Origin: GJ-E10 sp035625725
GTDB taxonomy: Bacteria; Pseudomonadota; Gammaproteobacteria; Burkholderiales; Burkholderiaceae_F
Assembly: GCA_035625725.1 (NCBI GenBank)
Contig: DASPPB010000043.1
Coordinates: 35,360-99,359 of the forward strand
DNA: 64,000 bases
Direction of reading: 5' to 3'
Part shown: positions 7,695 through 16,392 of the stretch, piece after piece
Layout: every line of letters begins with the position of its first letter
How positions within the stretch are numbered: position 1 is the first letter of the stretch
Notes under the pieces: model-generated
What the model was told of the DNA's origin: nothing
The model's input: only the letters and a program-made list of their open reading frames with translations
Database searches by the model: none
Program-made: the position numbers and the translations under genes

Positions 7695-8504
7695 ATGAGC
7701 GCCGCTGATCTCGCCGCCCAGTACCGGGTATCCAAGGAGCCGTACTACCGTCGCGTGGCCGATGAGGTCGGCCTCTACGAGGCGGCGTATTCGGTGCGCA
7801 TGCCGATGATGCTCAAAGGGCCCACGGGATGCGGCAAGACGCGCTTCGTCGAATACATGGCGTGGAAGCTGGGCAAGCCACTGGTGACGGTTGCCTGCAA
7901 TGAAGATATGACAGCCTCGGACCTGGTGGGCCGATTCTTGCTCGATGCGGCCGGCACGCGATGGCAGGACGGGCCGCTGGCGGTGGCCGCGCGCATCGGC
8001 GCGATCTGTTACCTCGACGAAGTCGTAGAGGCGCGCCAGGACACGACCGTGGTGATTCATCCGCTAACCGACACGCGCCGCGTACTGCCCCTGGAGAAAA
8101 AGGGCGAGCTGGTGCATGCCCACCCGGACTTTCAATTGGTCGTGTCCTACAACCCGGGCTACCAGGCGCTCATGAAAGATTTGAAGCAGTCGACCAAGCA
8201 GCGCTTCGGTGCGCTGGATTTCCAGTATCCGGCCCATTCCGTCGAGCAGGAGATCGTGGCCCATGAATCGGGCACTACTGCCGAAGTGGCCGGCAAGCTG
8301 GTCTCCATTGCCGAGCGTGCGCGCAATCTCAAGGGTCACGGCCTTGACGAAGGGATTTCGACTCGGATGCTTGTCTATGCCGGCTCGCTCATCGCCCGCG
8401 GGGTCTCCCCGATCGACGCCTGCCGTATGACGCTGGTGCGGCCGATCACCGACGACCCCGACATGCGCGATGCGCTCGACGCGGCGGTGACGACGTTCTT
8501 CTAG
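7695..8504 (+). CDS. cbbQ: RuBisCO activase subunit CbbQ (MoxR-type AAA+ ATPase)
   Basis: CbbQ forms the ATPase hexamer of the CbbQO motor that removes inhibitory sugar phosphates from RuBisCO. The 269-residue protein has Walker A GPTGCGKTR (residues 42-50), Walker B ICYLDEV with Asp108-Glu109, VVSYNPGYQ as sensor region, and the C-terminal CbbQ/NirQ/NorQ extension (GISTRMLVYAGSLI). MoxR ATPases work with a VWA-domain partner, and that partner is encoded next. AGGAAGG lies about 13 bases upstream of ATG 7695, a little far but acceptable. Confidence 0.95.
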   Translation: MSAADLAAQYRVSKEPYYRRVADEVGLYEAAYSVRMPMMLKGPTGCGKTRFVEYMAWKLGKPLVTVACNEDMTASDLVGRFLLDAAGTRWQDGPLAVAARIGAICYLDEVVEARQDTTVVIHPLTDTRRVLPLEKKGELVHAHPDFQLVVSYNPGYQALMKDLKQSTKQRFGALDFQYPAHSVEQEIVAHESGTTAEVAGKLVSIAERARNLKGHGLDEGISTRMLVYAGSLIARGVSPIDACRMTLVRPITDDPDMRDALDAAVTTFF

Positions 8505-8539
8505 AATGCAGCGCAGAGCCGATCGGGCGCCGCCACACC

Positions 8540-10873
8540 ATGTCCGTTGCGCTGGAAGACTATGGCGACCTGGCCGAACAGCTCGGTGCGCACGCCCAGG
8601 AAGTCTTGCAGTCCTGTTGGAACGAGGCGACCCGCGTATTTAGCGCTGCGGCCCTCGAAAACGTCTATCTGAAGGGTGCGCGAGCCCTGCACTCGCTAGG
8701 TCGTGGCAGCGATCTCGTGGTGACGTTCCTACAAGAAGCACCCGCGGTCGCGCGCGAAACCGGCGAGGAGGCGGTAACGGATCTCGTCGAGATGGCGCTG
8801 CGTTGCGTCTCCAAGACTAGTGCCACCGTCATAGCGGCAATTATCGGCAGCAGCCCTGTGGCGGCGCGGCGTCTCGCGGAGCGCCGTCTTTTCGACGGGT
8901 ATTTGCACCTGATCGAAAACTTGCTTGCGCAGGCGCCACGCGGAGTGCGGCCGATGCTCGGTCAGCTCGACGCACTGCTGGGACAGCTCACCTTGGGCGG
9001 TCTGCGGCGCTGGGCAAATTGGGGGGCGCAGGCGCACCGCACCGATTTCGATGCGCAAGTGCGCTACTTCGGCCTGGAGTCGCCCGAGTCCGTGGCGGTC
9101 CTGCAGCAGGAGCGCAAGGGCACGCTTTTTGTCGATGTGCAGCGACGCCTCGCAATGTACCTGCGCGCGCTCTGGGGGCGGGACTTTTTTCTGCGTCCGA
9201 CCTCCGGCGACTACGAGACACGCGAAGGCTACCGTCCCTATATCGAGAACCACCTCATCCATGTGCCCGACGCCTTCGACGACCTCGAGGGCGTGTCGGG
9301 GCTTGAGCTCTACCGAGCCGCCGTGGCCCACGCGGCCGCCCACCTCGTCTACACGCGCAGCGCCCTGTCGGCGCAATCGCTAAACCCCTTGCAGATGGCG
9401 ATGGTAGCCCTGATCGAAGATGCCCGAGTCGAGGCGCTGGCGCTGCGCGAGTTTCCGGGATTGCTGCCGATCTGGTCGCGACTGCACAAAACGGGCGCGC
9501 ATGCCAACAGCACCTGCGGCGACCACATGAGCCGCCTGGCGCGCGCGCTGCTCGACCCGGCGTACGTCGACGACGGGCCGCTCGTCGTGGAGGGACGACG
9601 ACTGTTTGCGCAAGCTTGCGACGAGTGGACGGAAAATCGCATTTCGTGGGAAATCGGCGCGCAGCTAGCAAGCATGCTTGCACGCATTGCTCCCCCGTTT
9701 CAGACCCGAACCGACCTCGTGGAGGCGCCCTATCGCGACGACAACCGCTATGTGTGGGAGTTTGACGAACTCATGGACGGGGAAGGCGCGGAGACGTTGC
9801 CCTGGCTCGAGCGCCAGGTGCGTCGCAACGTGAACCTGATGGAATTCATCAACGAAACGGACGTTGAAACAGCCGGCGACGACGCCCAAGAGATCTGGGT
9901 GCTGTCCACAGAGCTCTTCCCTTACGAAGACCGCGGCATCTCTTACAACCAAATGGAGGGAAAGGAGCCCACACCCGATCCGCACCATTATCCGGAGTGG
10001 GACTATCAAATTCAGGTTGAGCGGCCGCGCTGGGTTACCGTGCTCGAACAAAGGGCAGCGGCAGGTGACGTCGCCGCGATCGATTCGGTCGTCGCGCGCT
10101 ACAAACCGATCGTCGGCCGCCTCAAGCGCCTGATCGAATCCCTCCGACCCCAAGGCGTACTGCGACTGCGTCGCCTGGAGGAAGGCGACGAGATCGATCT
10201 AAACGCTGCCATCCATGCGCTCATTCAGATCCGCAAGAACGACCAGCCGGACACACGCGTCATGATGCGCAGCGTTCGCCGCCAACGCGACCTCGCCGTG
10301 CTATTGCTGATTGATCTGTCGCAGTCGACGAGCGACAAGGTGCGAGGCTCCGAGCAAACCGTGCTCGAACTCGCCCGTGATGCGGTCGCCCTTTTGGCCG
10401 ATGCGATGCATAAGATCGGCGACCCGTTTGCCATACACGGTTTTTCCTCCGACGGCAGACATGAGGTCCGTTACACGCGCTTTAAGGACTTCGATGCGCC
10501 CTACGACGAGCACGCCAAAGCACGCCTGGCGGCGATGTCGAGCGGCATGTCAACGCGCATGGGCGCCGCCATGCGCCACGCGGGCGCAATCTTGCAGCGC
10601 TGCTCCCAGAGCCGGAAACTGCTGCTCGTGCTCACCGACGGCGAACCCGCGGACGTGGACGTACGCGATCCACAGTACCTGCGCCACGATGCGCGCAAGG
10701 CCGCAGAACTGCTCGGCCGCTGCGGAATTAAGAGCTACTGCCTATCGCTTGATCCGCACGCCGACCAATACGTTGCGCGCATTTTCGGCGCGCGCAATTA
10801 CCGGGTGCTCGATCGCGTCGAACGGCTGCCCGAACAGCTGCCGGCCCTTTATATGGGTCTGACGGGCCGGTGA
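8540..10873 (+). CDS. cbbO: RuBisCO activase subunit CbbO (VWA domain)
   Basis: CbbO is the adaptor that binds the CbbQ hexamer and RuBisCO. The 777-residue protein has a long helical N-terminal region and a C-terminal von Willebrand factor A domain starting near residue 590, with the metal-site motif LLLIDLSQSTSDK (DxSxS), a conserved Thr within SGMSTRMGAAMRHAG, and LLLVLTDGEPADVDV. Length and layout match CbbO/NorD proteins. The start at ATG 8540, 35 bp after cbbQ, has no strong Shine-Dalgarno, suggesting coupling to cbbQ. It closes the operon; the next gene is convergent. Confidence 0.95.
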   Translation: MSVALEDYGDLAEQLGAHAQEVLQSCWNEATRVFSAAALENVYLKGARALHSLGRGSDLVVTFLQEAPAVARETGEEAVTDLVEMALRCVSKTSATVIAAIIGSSPVAARRLAERRLFDGYLHLIENLLAQAPRGVRPMLGQLDALLGQLTLGGLRRWANWGAQAHRTDFDAQVRYFGLESPESVAVLQQERKGTLFVDVQRRLAMYLRALWGRDFFLRPTSGDYETREGYRPYIENHLIHVPDAFDDLEGVSGLELYRAAVAHAAAHLVYTRSALSAQSLNPLQMAMVALIEDARVEALALREFPGLLPIWSRLHKTGAHANSTCGDHMSRLARALLDPAYVDDGPLVVEGRRLFAQACDEWTENRISWEIGAQLASMLARIAPPFQTRTDLVEAPYRDDNRYVWEFDELMDGEGAETLPWLERQVRRNVNLMEFINETDVETAGDDAQEIWVLSTELFPYEDRGISYNQMEGKEPTPDPHHYPEWDYQIQVERPRWVTVLEQRAAAGDVAAIDSVVARYKPIVGRLKRLIESLRPQGVLRLRRLEEGDEIDLNAAIHALIQIRKNDQPDTRVMMRSVRRQRDLAVLLLIDLSQSTSDKVRGSEQTVLELARDAVALLADAMHKIGDPFAIHGFSSDGRHEVRYTRFKDFDAPYDEHAKARLAAMSSGMSTRMGAAMRHAGAILQRCSQSRKLLLVLTDGEPADVDVRDPQYLRHDARKAAELLGRCGIKSYCLSLDPHADQYVARIFGARNYRVLDRVERLPEQLPALYMGLTGR

Positions 10874-10889
10874 GAACGCACCGGGGCGC

Positions 10890-12050
10890 CTAGCTCTTGA
10901 GCGCTCGATATAGGAAGGGCAGACTGACGTTCATGCGGTAGTCGATCCCCGAGTGCGTATCGTTGAACTCCTCGTAACGATGCGCAATGCGGTACTGTGC
11001 CAAGCGCTTGGACAAGATGCGCGCGCCGTAGTGCAAATGGTACTGATCGCGCCACCCGCAGTCGATATAGATCGCTCGGAGCGATCGCAGCGATCCGGCG
11101 TGCTGCGCGACGAGCGCTATGGGGTCGTGCCGCAACCAGCGCCGCCAGCGCGCAGCGAGCAACTCGCCGGTCTCCAGGTTGAAAGGGAGCCGAAACCCGT
11201 TTGCGACTTTCGGATCCGGGTCATAGCTCGCCGCCATACACAGATTCATCAGGCAATGGACTTCTGCGTTGGATGGCTTGTCCTTGGCGTAAAAGGCCTC
11301 GAGAAAGCGCCGCACCCGGCCGTCGTCGATGCCGGCCTCGGCACCACGTTCGCTACGGCGCACGTCCACCAGACCAGGACTGCGCGCACGCTTTCGATAA
11401 CGGGCCAGTTCATCGAGCGTGTTGGGCCAGTCGGGGCGATAGACGAAATCGAAGTAACAGTCGCCCGAATGATCCGCGACGGCACCCCAGTAGCGCGCGT
11501 ACTTCATGCCATGAATGATCGCCCCGTAGCCACCAGAAGATTTGCCGAAGCAACCGCGGTGCTCACGCGAGGCCAAGGTACGAAATTCCCGATCGATAAA
11601 CGCTATGAGTTCGCGCGTGAGGTAATCGGCGTAGTTGCCAATCGCCGAGGAATTGATGTACTGGTTGCCACCCAAGCGAGTGAAACAGTCCGGAAAGACA
11701 ATGATCACGGGCCCCATACGTCTTTCGTACACGAGGCGCGCCGCCTTCTCAGCAACGTTTTCTTCAAAGGCGCGCCAGTTGACGTGCGCCGGGCCGGTGC
11801 CCGTGAAACCCACCAGATCAAAGAGCACGGGAAAGCGTCGCCCGCGCTGAGATCCCGAGTCGTATTGCGCTGGCAGCCACACCGGGAAGCGGCGCTCGTG
11901 CGGATCGCCCAACGGGTTGTCGGCGAGGATGCGCGAGCGGTGCTCGACCCAGACGACGCGCCCCGAGGGAACGCCGCGGAGTTTTGCGATCAATTGCGCA
12001 CCGTCGCGAGCGTGCGTACGCCGGAATTTGCCATGCAAAGCGCGCCGCAC
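10890..12050 (-). CDS. Putative esterase (alpha/beta hydrolase, esterase D-like)
   Basis: The 386-residue product shows an alpha/beta-hydrolase layout: RRFPVWLPAQYD and RFPVLFDLVGFTGTG early, IIVFPDCFTRLGGNQYINSS, a nucleophile elbow REHRGCFGKSSGGYGA (probable Ser171 in GKSSG), and a late EEFNDTHSGIDYR with the candidate catalytic His. This fits the putative-esterase group that includes S-formylglutathione hydrolase and enterochelin esterase. There is no signal peptide from GTG 12050, and the start lacks a good ribosome binding site, so the exact N-terminus is uncertain. The gene converges with cbbO, 16 bp apart. The substrate cannot be told. Confidence 0.8.
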   Translation of the reverse strand: MRRALHGKFRRTHARDGAQLIAKLRGVPSGRVVWVEHRSRILADNPLGDPHERRFPVWLPAQYDSGSQRGRRFPVLFDLVGFTGTGPAHVNWRAFEENVAEKAARLVYERRMGPVIIVFPDCFTRLGGNQYINSSAIGNYADYLTRELIAFIDREFRTLASREHRGCFGKSSGGYGAIIHGMKYARYWGAVADHSGDCYFDFVYRPDWPNTLDELARYRKRARSPGLVDVRRSERGAEAGIDDGRVRRFLEAFYAKDKPSNAEVHCLMNLCMAASYDPDPKVANGFRLPFNLETGELLAARWRRWLRHDPIALVAQHAGSLRSLRAIYIDCGWRDQYHLHYGARILSKRLAQYRIAHRYEEFNDTHSGIDYRMNVSLPFLYRALKS

Positions 12051-12057
12051 CCTGTGA

Positions 12058-12081
12058 AAAGGCCCCGTAAACGGGGCCTTT
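12058..12081 (-). terminator. Strong hairpin, probable terminator of msrBA
   Basis: AAAGGCCCCG (12058-12067) and CGGGGCCTTT (12072-12081) form a perfect ten-base-pair stem with a four-base loop. On the minus strand the stem ends in TTTT, so it can terminate transcription coming from msrBA. Oddly it lies only 7 bp upstream of the esterase start. Confidence 0.65.
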
Positions 12082-12250
12082 CCGAGCCCGTGGCGAGCAC
12101 AATTGTGTTTTGGCGCCTGCTCACTCGGGACTCTGGCGCATTGGAAGAAACGCCAGTATCGAACCGGTCATGCCGGTTGAATTCATTGTATGCACGGCCC
12201 GTCCGTCGCGTCAACGATCGACGCGCGCATTGCGTTGCGCAAAATCCCCG

Positions 12251-12973
12251 TCAATGCGAAGCGTTCGCAGCCTTGTTCGTCGCGTTGAGCGAAGACGATA
12301 CCAAGATTGGGTCATGCCGAAAGTCTTCCGGGAACAGTTGTTCGAGATTGCGCACCTTGGGCAGGTCGTAGCGCACGATGTAGCCGTTGTCGGGGTGTAA
12401 GGTCGCAAAGTCCTGGTGATACGCTTCGGCAGCGTAAAACCCCCCCAGCGGATCGATGCGCGTGGCAATCTTGCGCGTATAGACCCCTGCCTGATCGAGT
12501 TGCGCGATATAGCTCTGCGCAATTTGCCGTTGCTTGTCGTTGAGCGTGAAGATCTCTGATCGGTATTGCGTGCCAATGTCCGGTCCCTGGCGGTTGAGCT
12601 GCGTGGGATCGTGTGCGACCGAAAAGAAAATTCGCAGTATCGTTCCGTAGCTGATGACGTGCGGATCAAACCGGACCTCCACCGACTCGGCATGACCGGT
12701 GCGCCCGGAACTGACGGTTTCGTAATCAGCCGTGGCCTGCGATCCTCCGGCGTAGCCGGAGACGGCGCTTTGGACTCCTTTGACGTGCTGAAAGACCTTT
12801 TGCACGCCCCAGAAGCATCCGCCCGAAAGAACCGCGATTTCCGATGAACTCTGGGGTGGTGTCGTTTCGTCAACGAGAGGAGCCGGTAGCGGCGTTGCAT
12901 CCTCGAGGCACCACGAGGCTGGCGGCACCAACAAGATACCTACCGCGGTCAGAGCGAGTGTCAGTTGCTTCAC
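12251..12973 (-). CDS. msrA: Exported peptide-methionine (S)-S-oxide reductase MsrA
   Basis: MsrA reduces the S epimer of methionine sulfoxide in proteins. The 240-residue protein has a signal peptide (ALTAVGILLVPPASWC) and the catalytic GGCFWGVQKVF with Cys53, followed by SGYAGGSQATADYETV, GRTGHAESVEV and HDPTQLNRQGPDIGTQYRS, all diagnostic. The export signal means it works in the periplasm. Its ATG overlaps the msrB stop by 4 bp, so the two are translated from one message in the order msrB-msrA. A terminator-like hairpin lies about 170 bp downstream. Confidence 0.95.
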   Translation of the reverse strand: MKQLTLALTAVGILLVPPASWCLEDATPLPAPLVDETTPPQSSSEIAVLSGGCFWGVQKVFQHVKGVQSAVSGYAGGSQATADYETVSSGRTGHAESVEVRFDPHVISYGTILRIFFSVAHDPTQLNRQGPDIGTQYRSEIFTLNDKQRQIAQSYIAQLDQAGVYTRKIATRIDPLGGFYAAEAYHQDFATLHPDNGYIVRYDLPKVRNLEQLFPEDFRHDPILVSSSLNATNKAANASH

Positions 12974-13473
12974 GATTGCCCTCCCGTCGCAGGTTGAAAA
13001 TTCAACGCCAGTCCGTTGATGCAGTAGCGCAGTCCGGTGGGCGGCGGTCCGTCATCAAAAACATGCCCAAGATGGCCCCCGCAGCGGCGGCAGTGCACCT
13101 CGGTGCGCACCATTCCCAGCGTCCGGTCTTGCCTTTCTCCGACCGCATTTTCGAGCGGCCGCCAGAAACTGGGCCAACCCGTGCCACTGTCGAACTTCGT
13201 CGCAGAGGAAAACAGTGCCAGCGTACAGCCGGCGCAGACAAACGTGCCGTGGCGCTTTTCGTGATTGAGCGGGCTCGTGAAGGGGCGTTCGGTGGCCTGT
13301 TCGCGCAGCACGGCGTATTGCGGGGAGGTGAGCATTGCACGCCACTGCTCCTCCGTATGCTCCACCTCAAAACGCTCGACGCCCGCGGTCACCTGCGCGG
13401 CGCGCGCAAATCGACCGAGACCGAACGCGGCAAGCAATACGCTAGCCCCCAGAAACCAACTTCGTCTTTGCAT
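12970..13473 (-). CDS. msrB: Exported peptide-methionine (R)-S-oxide reductase MsrB
   Basis: MsrB reduces the R epimer of methionine sulfoxide. The 167-residue protein carries zinc-binding pairs CAGC (Cys80, Cys83) and CRRC (Cys128, Cys131), the motif DSGTGWPSFWRP, GGHLGHVFDDGP and the catalytic RYCINGLAL with Cys151. The N-terminus MQRRSWFLGASVLLAAFGLG has a twin-arginine-like RRSWFL before the hydrophobic core, so Tat export is possible. AGGGGG precedes ATG 13473. With msrA it forms a two-gene periplasmic methionine repair unit. Confidence 0.94.
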   Translation of the reverse strand: MQRRSWFLGASVLLAAFGLGRFARAAQVTAGVERFEVEHTEEQWRAMLTSPQYAVLREQATERPFTSPLNHEKRHGTFVCAGCTLALFSSATKFDSGTGWPSFWRPLENAVGERQDRTLGMVRTEVHCRRCGGHLGHVFDDGPPPTGLRYCINGLALNFQPATGGQS

Positions 13474-14236
13474 GTCTACCCCCTGTCAGCACCCCTGCGA
13501 CCTGCGCATGCTCGATTGGTCGCGCAACCCGCGTAAACCTTACAGGCGCTTTGCAAAGCCGCACGGGGCATCAGACACCGTTTGCGACGGACGATCGCAA
13601 CGGAACACCCGATGCAGGCATGGCGCGCACCCCGGGACCGTGCGAGAACGAACAAATCGATACGCATGCGCACCGCCATCGGGCCGAAGAGGCGGCCGGC
13701 TCGGTTCGCACACGCGATCGCCGCTCATGTCCATTGTGCGCGCAATTACACCCGCAATTGCCTGGGGCGTACGTCCAATTGCGCACGGTGTGCCGATTTT
13801 TGCTGCGCTTGGCGCGGGCGCAGGTCTGCCGCATTTTCGCCACAGTTCGCCCTGGAACTGCAGGGCCGCTCGGCGCACACCCGCTGGCGAACCGACATAA
13901 CCATGAAAGGCGCATTTGCGCTTGCGCACTCCAAAACCCTGTCCGCTTTGCGGAATGCGGCCAATGCGCCTCGAGCGCGGGCTGTAGAACCCAAACCGCT
14001 TCCGGCAATTCACCAGAGCGATTCCCGACGGACGTTATGGCAAGGATGATGCCGGGACGCGCGACCGAACTCCGGTCAGTGCCTGGAGGCAAATTTGAAA
14101 ATCTTCCCTCGGGCCGACGCACCAGGCGTCCGATCATTTACCGGATCAAAGGGAAATAACACGCCAAACGCCCTCACACACGGCGACAGGCCGTGCGAAA
14201 GACTCCTAGGAGCGCACCACGGCGGCCCGTTGGCGA
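13474..14236. other. Long stretch with no convincing gene
   Basis: Several overlapping open frames exist on both strands, but none has a plausible start, recognisable motif or protein-like composition. CGCAATT occurs at 13741-13747 and 13753-13759 and inverted as AATTGCG at 13777-13783. AATTGCGCAC at 13777-13786 is nearly complementary to GTGCGCGCAATT at 13736-13747, so a stem-loop is possible. The end near gabT holds a repeat of CGAAAGACTCCT (14196-14207 and 14257-14268). It could hold promoters, an unrecognised small RNA or gene debris. Confidence 0.4.
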
Positions 14237-15550
14237 TCAGCTAGCAGCGGCCGCGTCGAAAGACTCCTCGAGAACGCGTATTCCTTCCTCCACGATCTCG
14301 TCGGACGCCGTCAGCGGAACGAGCACGCGGATAATATTGGCATTGGATCCGCAAGCAAGCAGGATCAGTCCGCGGCGTGCAGCCTCGCTCACTAGGCGCT
14401 TGGTGAGCTCCGCGTCCGGCGCATCGACTTTGCCGTCCTCGAAGAGCTCCATCGCTGCCATTGCACCCAGCCCGCGGACGTCGCCAACGGCTTTGTGCTT
14501 GCGCGCGATTTTCTTCATGCCGCTACGCAGGCGCTCTCCCAGCGACTGCGCGCGCGCAAACAACCGCTCTTGCTCGAAGACCTTCAGGACTTCCAAAGCG
14601 GCGACAGCGGCCAGCGGGTGACCCGAATACGTACCGCCCAAGCCACCGGGATTGGGCGCATCCATGATGTCAGCGCGGCCGGTCACCGCCGATATCGGAA
14701 AGCCTCCCCCCAACGACTTCGCCATGGTGACGATGTCTGGCACGACGCCGGAGTGCTCGATCGCAAGCCAGGTCCCGGTGCGCCCCGCGCCGCATTGAAT
14801 CTCATCGGCGATAAGGACGATACCGTGGCGGTCGCAAAGCGCACGCAGCGCCTGCAAAAAATCAAACGGTGCGACATAAAACCCGCCCTCTCCCTGCACC
14901 GGCTCGACGACAATCGCCGCAACGCGCTCGGGTTCGATATCGTTTTTGAATATGTGGTCGATCGATGCCATGGCATCGGCAACGCTCACACCGAAGAGGG
15001 TGACCGGGAATCGCGCGTGAAAGATTTCCGCCGGGAAAGGTCCGAAGCCCGCCTTGTAGGGCGCAACCTTACCCGTGAGCGAGAGGGTCAACATTGTTCG
15101 TCCGTGAAAGCCGCCCCCGAAGGCGATGACCCCGGCACGCTTGGTGTACGCACGCGCGAACTTGACCGCATTCTCGACGGCCTCGGCGCCGGTGGTCATG
15201 AAAAAAGTCTTTTTAGGCGCCGAGCCAGGCGCGAGGGCGTTGAGCCGCTCGGCCAATTCGACGAGCGGCTCGTAGGCCAAGACTTGAAAACACGTATGGG
15301 TGACGCGATCGAGCTGCGCCTTCACCGCTGCGACAATCTGCGGATGACGGTGGCCCGTGTTGAGAACTCCGATTCCGCCGGCAAAATCGATGTAGCGGCG
15401 TCCCTCAACGTCCCACACTTCCGCATTGAGTGCGCGCTCGACGAACACCTCGTGGACTTGGCCCGATCCGCGAGGCATCGCAGCCCGCCGGCGCGCCATA
15501 AGCGCGGCGTTGGTGTGCCGGGTGCTGGTGGACAGGGAATCGCGTTTCAT
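14237..15550 (-). CDS. gabT: 4-aminobutyrate aminotransferase GabT (class III PLP aminotransferase)
   Basis: GabT transfers the amino group of GABA to 2-oxoglutarate, giving succinate semialdehyde. The 437-residue protein has the class III signature: FFMTTGAEAVENAVKFAR, GGFHGRTMLTLSLTGK, VEPVQGEGGF, LIADEIQCGAGRTGT (Asp249), TMAKSLGGGFP with the PLP-binding Lys278, and GGTYSGHPLA. The assignment to GABA rather than other omega-amino acids rests on overall likeness to GabT and on the gabD gene 6.7 kb away. It is a single gene, divergent from the DUF2844 gene. Confidence 0.9.
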   Translation of the reverse strand: MKRDSLSTSTRHTNAALMARRRAAMPRGSGQVHEVFVERALNAEVWDVEGRRYIDFAGGIGVLNTGHRHPQIVAAVKAQLDRVTHTCFQVLAYEPLVELAERLNALAPGSAPKKTFFMTTGAEAVENAVKFARAYTKRAGVIAFGGGFHGRTMLTLSLTGKVAPYKAGFGPFPAEIFHARFPVTLFGVSVADAMASIDHIFKNDIEPERVAAIVVEPVQGEGGFYVAPFDFLQALRALCDRHGIVLIADEIQCGAGRTGTWLAIEHSGVVPDIVTMAKSLGGGFPISAVTGRADIMDAPNPGGLGGTYSGHPLAAVAALEVLKVFEQERLFARAQSLGERLRSGMKKIARKHKAVGDVRGLGAMAAMELFEDGKVDAPDAELTKRLVSEAARRGLILLACGSNANIIRVLVPLTASDEIVEEGIRVLEESFDAAAAS

Positions 15551-15849
15551 GTCGCCCTACCTTTCCGACCGCCGTTCGGCGCTGGGTTCCGACCTCAGGT
15601 CCGACCGTTCAAAATCGTGCAAAACGGCATTGTAGACTCGCCAAGCGAGCATGCGGATGATGCAACTAGGCGGGATTCGCTTACATAAATTTGCAATTAT
15701 CGTCACCTAGCGGGCACCTGTCGGTCCGCCTTACCCGCGGCGAGCAAGTAGTATCGACCGCGAGCATGGCACATATTCATCGATCCGGCGCCCGTAGTTG
15801 TGCGGCACGATATGTTGCTTGGACAGCCAAACTGAAAGGGAGCTTTGCG

Positions 15850-16392
15850 TTGGAAGTCACTGGCCCGCAAGCAAAAACTACGCCTCGACCTGACGCCCGG
15901 TGCGGGCTCGGACCTGCGCAATCCGGTGTCCGGGCCGCAGCAATTCGGTTTGCGTCGTTCCTCCTCGCGGGTTTAGCGGCGACCGGTGCGTGCCTGCCCG
16001 CGCTGGCAACGCTGGGTGGTGCAGTCAGCACTGTGGAGGCCGACCGCCAGCAGGTTCAGGCTCAGACAAAGGTCACGAGCCACGCGGCATACAGCGTGCA
16101 CGAACTGCAATCAACCGGTGGAGCATTGGTGCGCGAATACGTATCGCCCGCCGGCGTTGTGTTCGGGATCACCTGGGGCGGGCCAACCATGCCTAACCTG
16201 CGCCAGCTGCTGGGTGCGCATTTCGACCGGTACGTTGGCTCGGCCAATCGCGAGCGGGGCGGACACGGTCACGTTGTCGTACGCGAAGGCAACCTGGTCG
16301 TCGAATCGGGGGGACACATGCGGTCCTTCCATGGCCGCGCCTATCTGAGCGACGCGTTGCCCGCGGGAGTGGTGATCGATGACATTCAGTGA
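15850..16392 (+). CDS. DUF2844 family exported protein
   Basis: The conserved part contains LATLGGAVSTVEADRQQVQ, VHELQSTGGALVREYVSPAG and VFGITWGGPTMPNLRQLLG, typical of the DUF2844 family, whose function is not known. A hydrophobic stretch (FASFLLAGLAATGACLPALA) is the export signal. The start is unclear. TTG 15850 follows AGGGAG by 7 bases and lies closest to the signal; ATG 15766 or an in-frame start at 15691 would give longer forms up to 233 residues. The end overlaps the DUF3443 gene by 14 bp, so the two are translationally coupled and probably act together. The mature protein is about 130 residues. Confidence 0.75.
   Translation: MEVTGPQAKTTPRPDARCGLGPAQSGVRAAAIRFASFLLAGLAATGACLPALATLGGAVSTVEADRQQVQAQTKVTSHAAYSVHELQSTGGALVREYVSPAGVVFGITWGGPTMPNLRQLLGAHFDRYVGSANRERGGHGHVVVREGNLVVESGGHMRSFHGRAYLSDALPAGVVIDDIQ

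Noticed and set aside
10953..12371. Plus-strand frame of 472 codons over the esterase and the end of msrA
   Set aside because: The minus strand has clear alpha/beta-hydrolase and MsrA motifs; this frame has none.
14196..14268. 12 bp direct repeat CGAAAGACTCCT near the gabT stop
   Set aside because: One copy is coding sequence and the other is short and unlinked to any structure; it may be chance or a small duplication.
14495..15688. Plus-strand frame of 397 codons
   Set aside because: It is antisense to gabT, whose PLP-enzyme motifs are complete.
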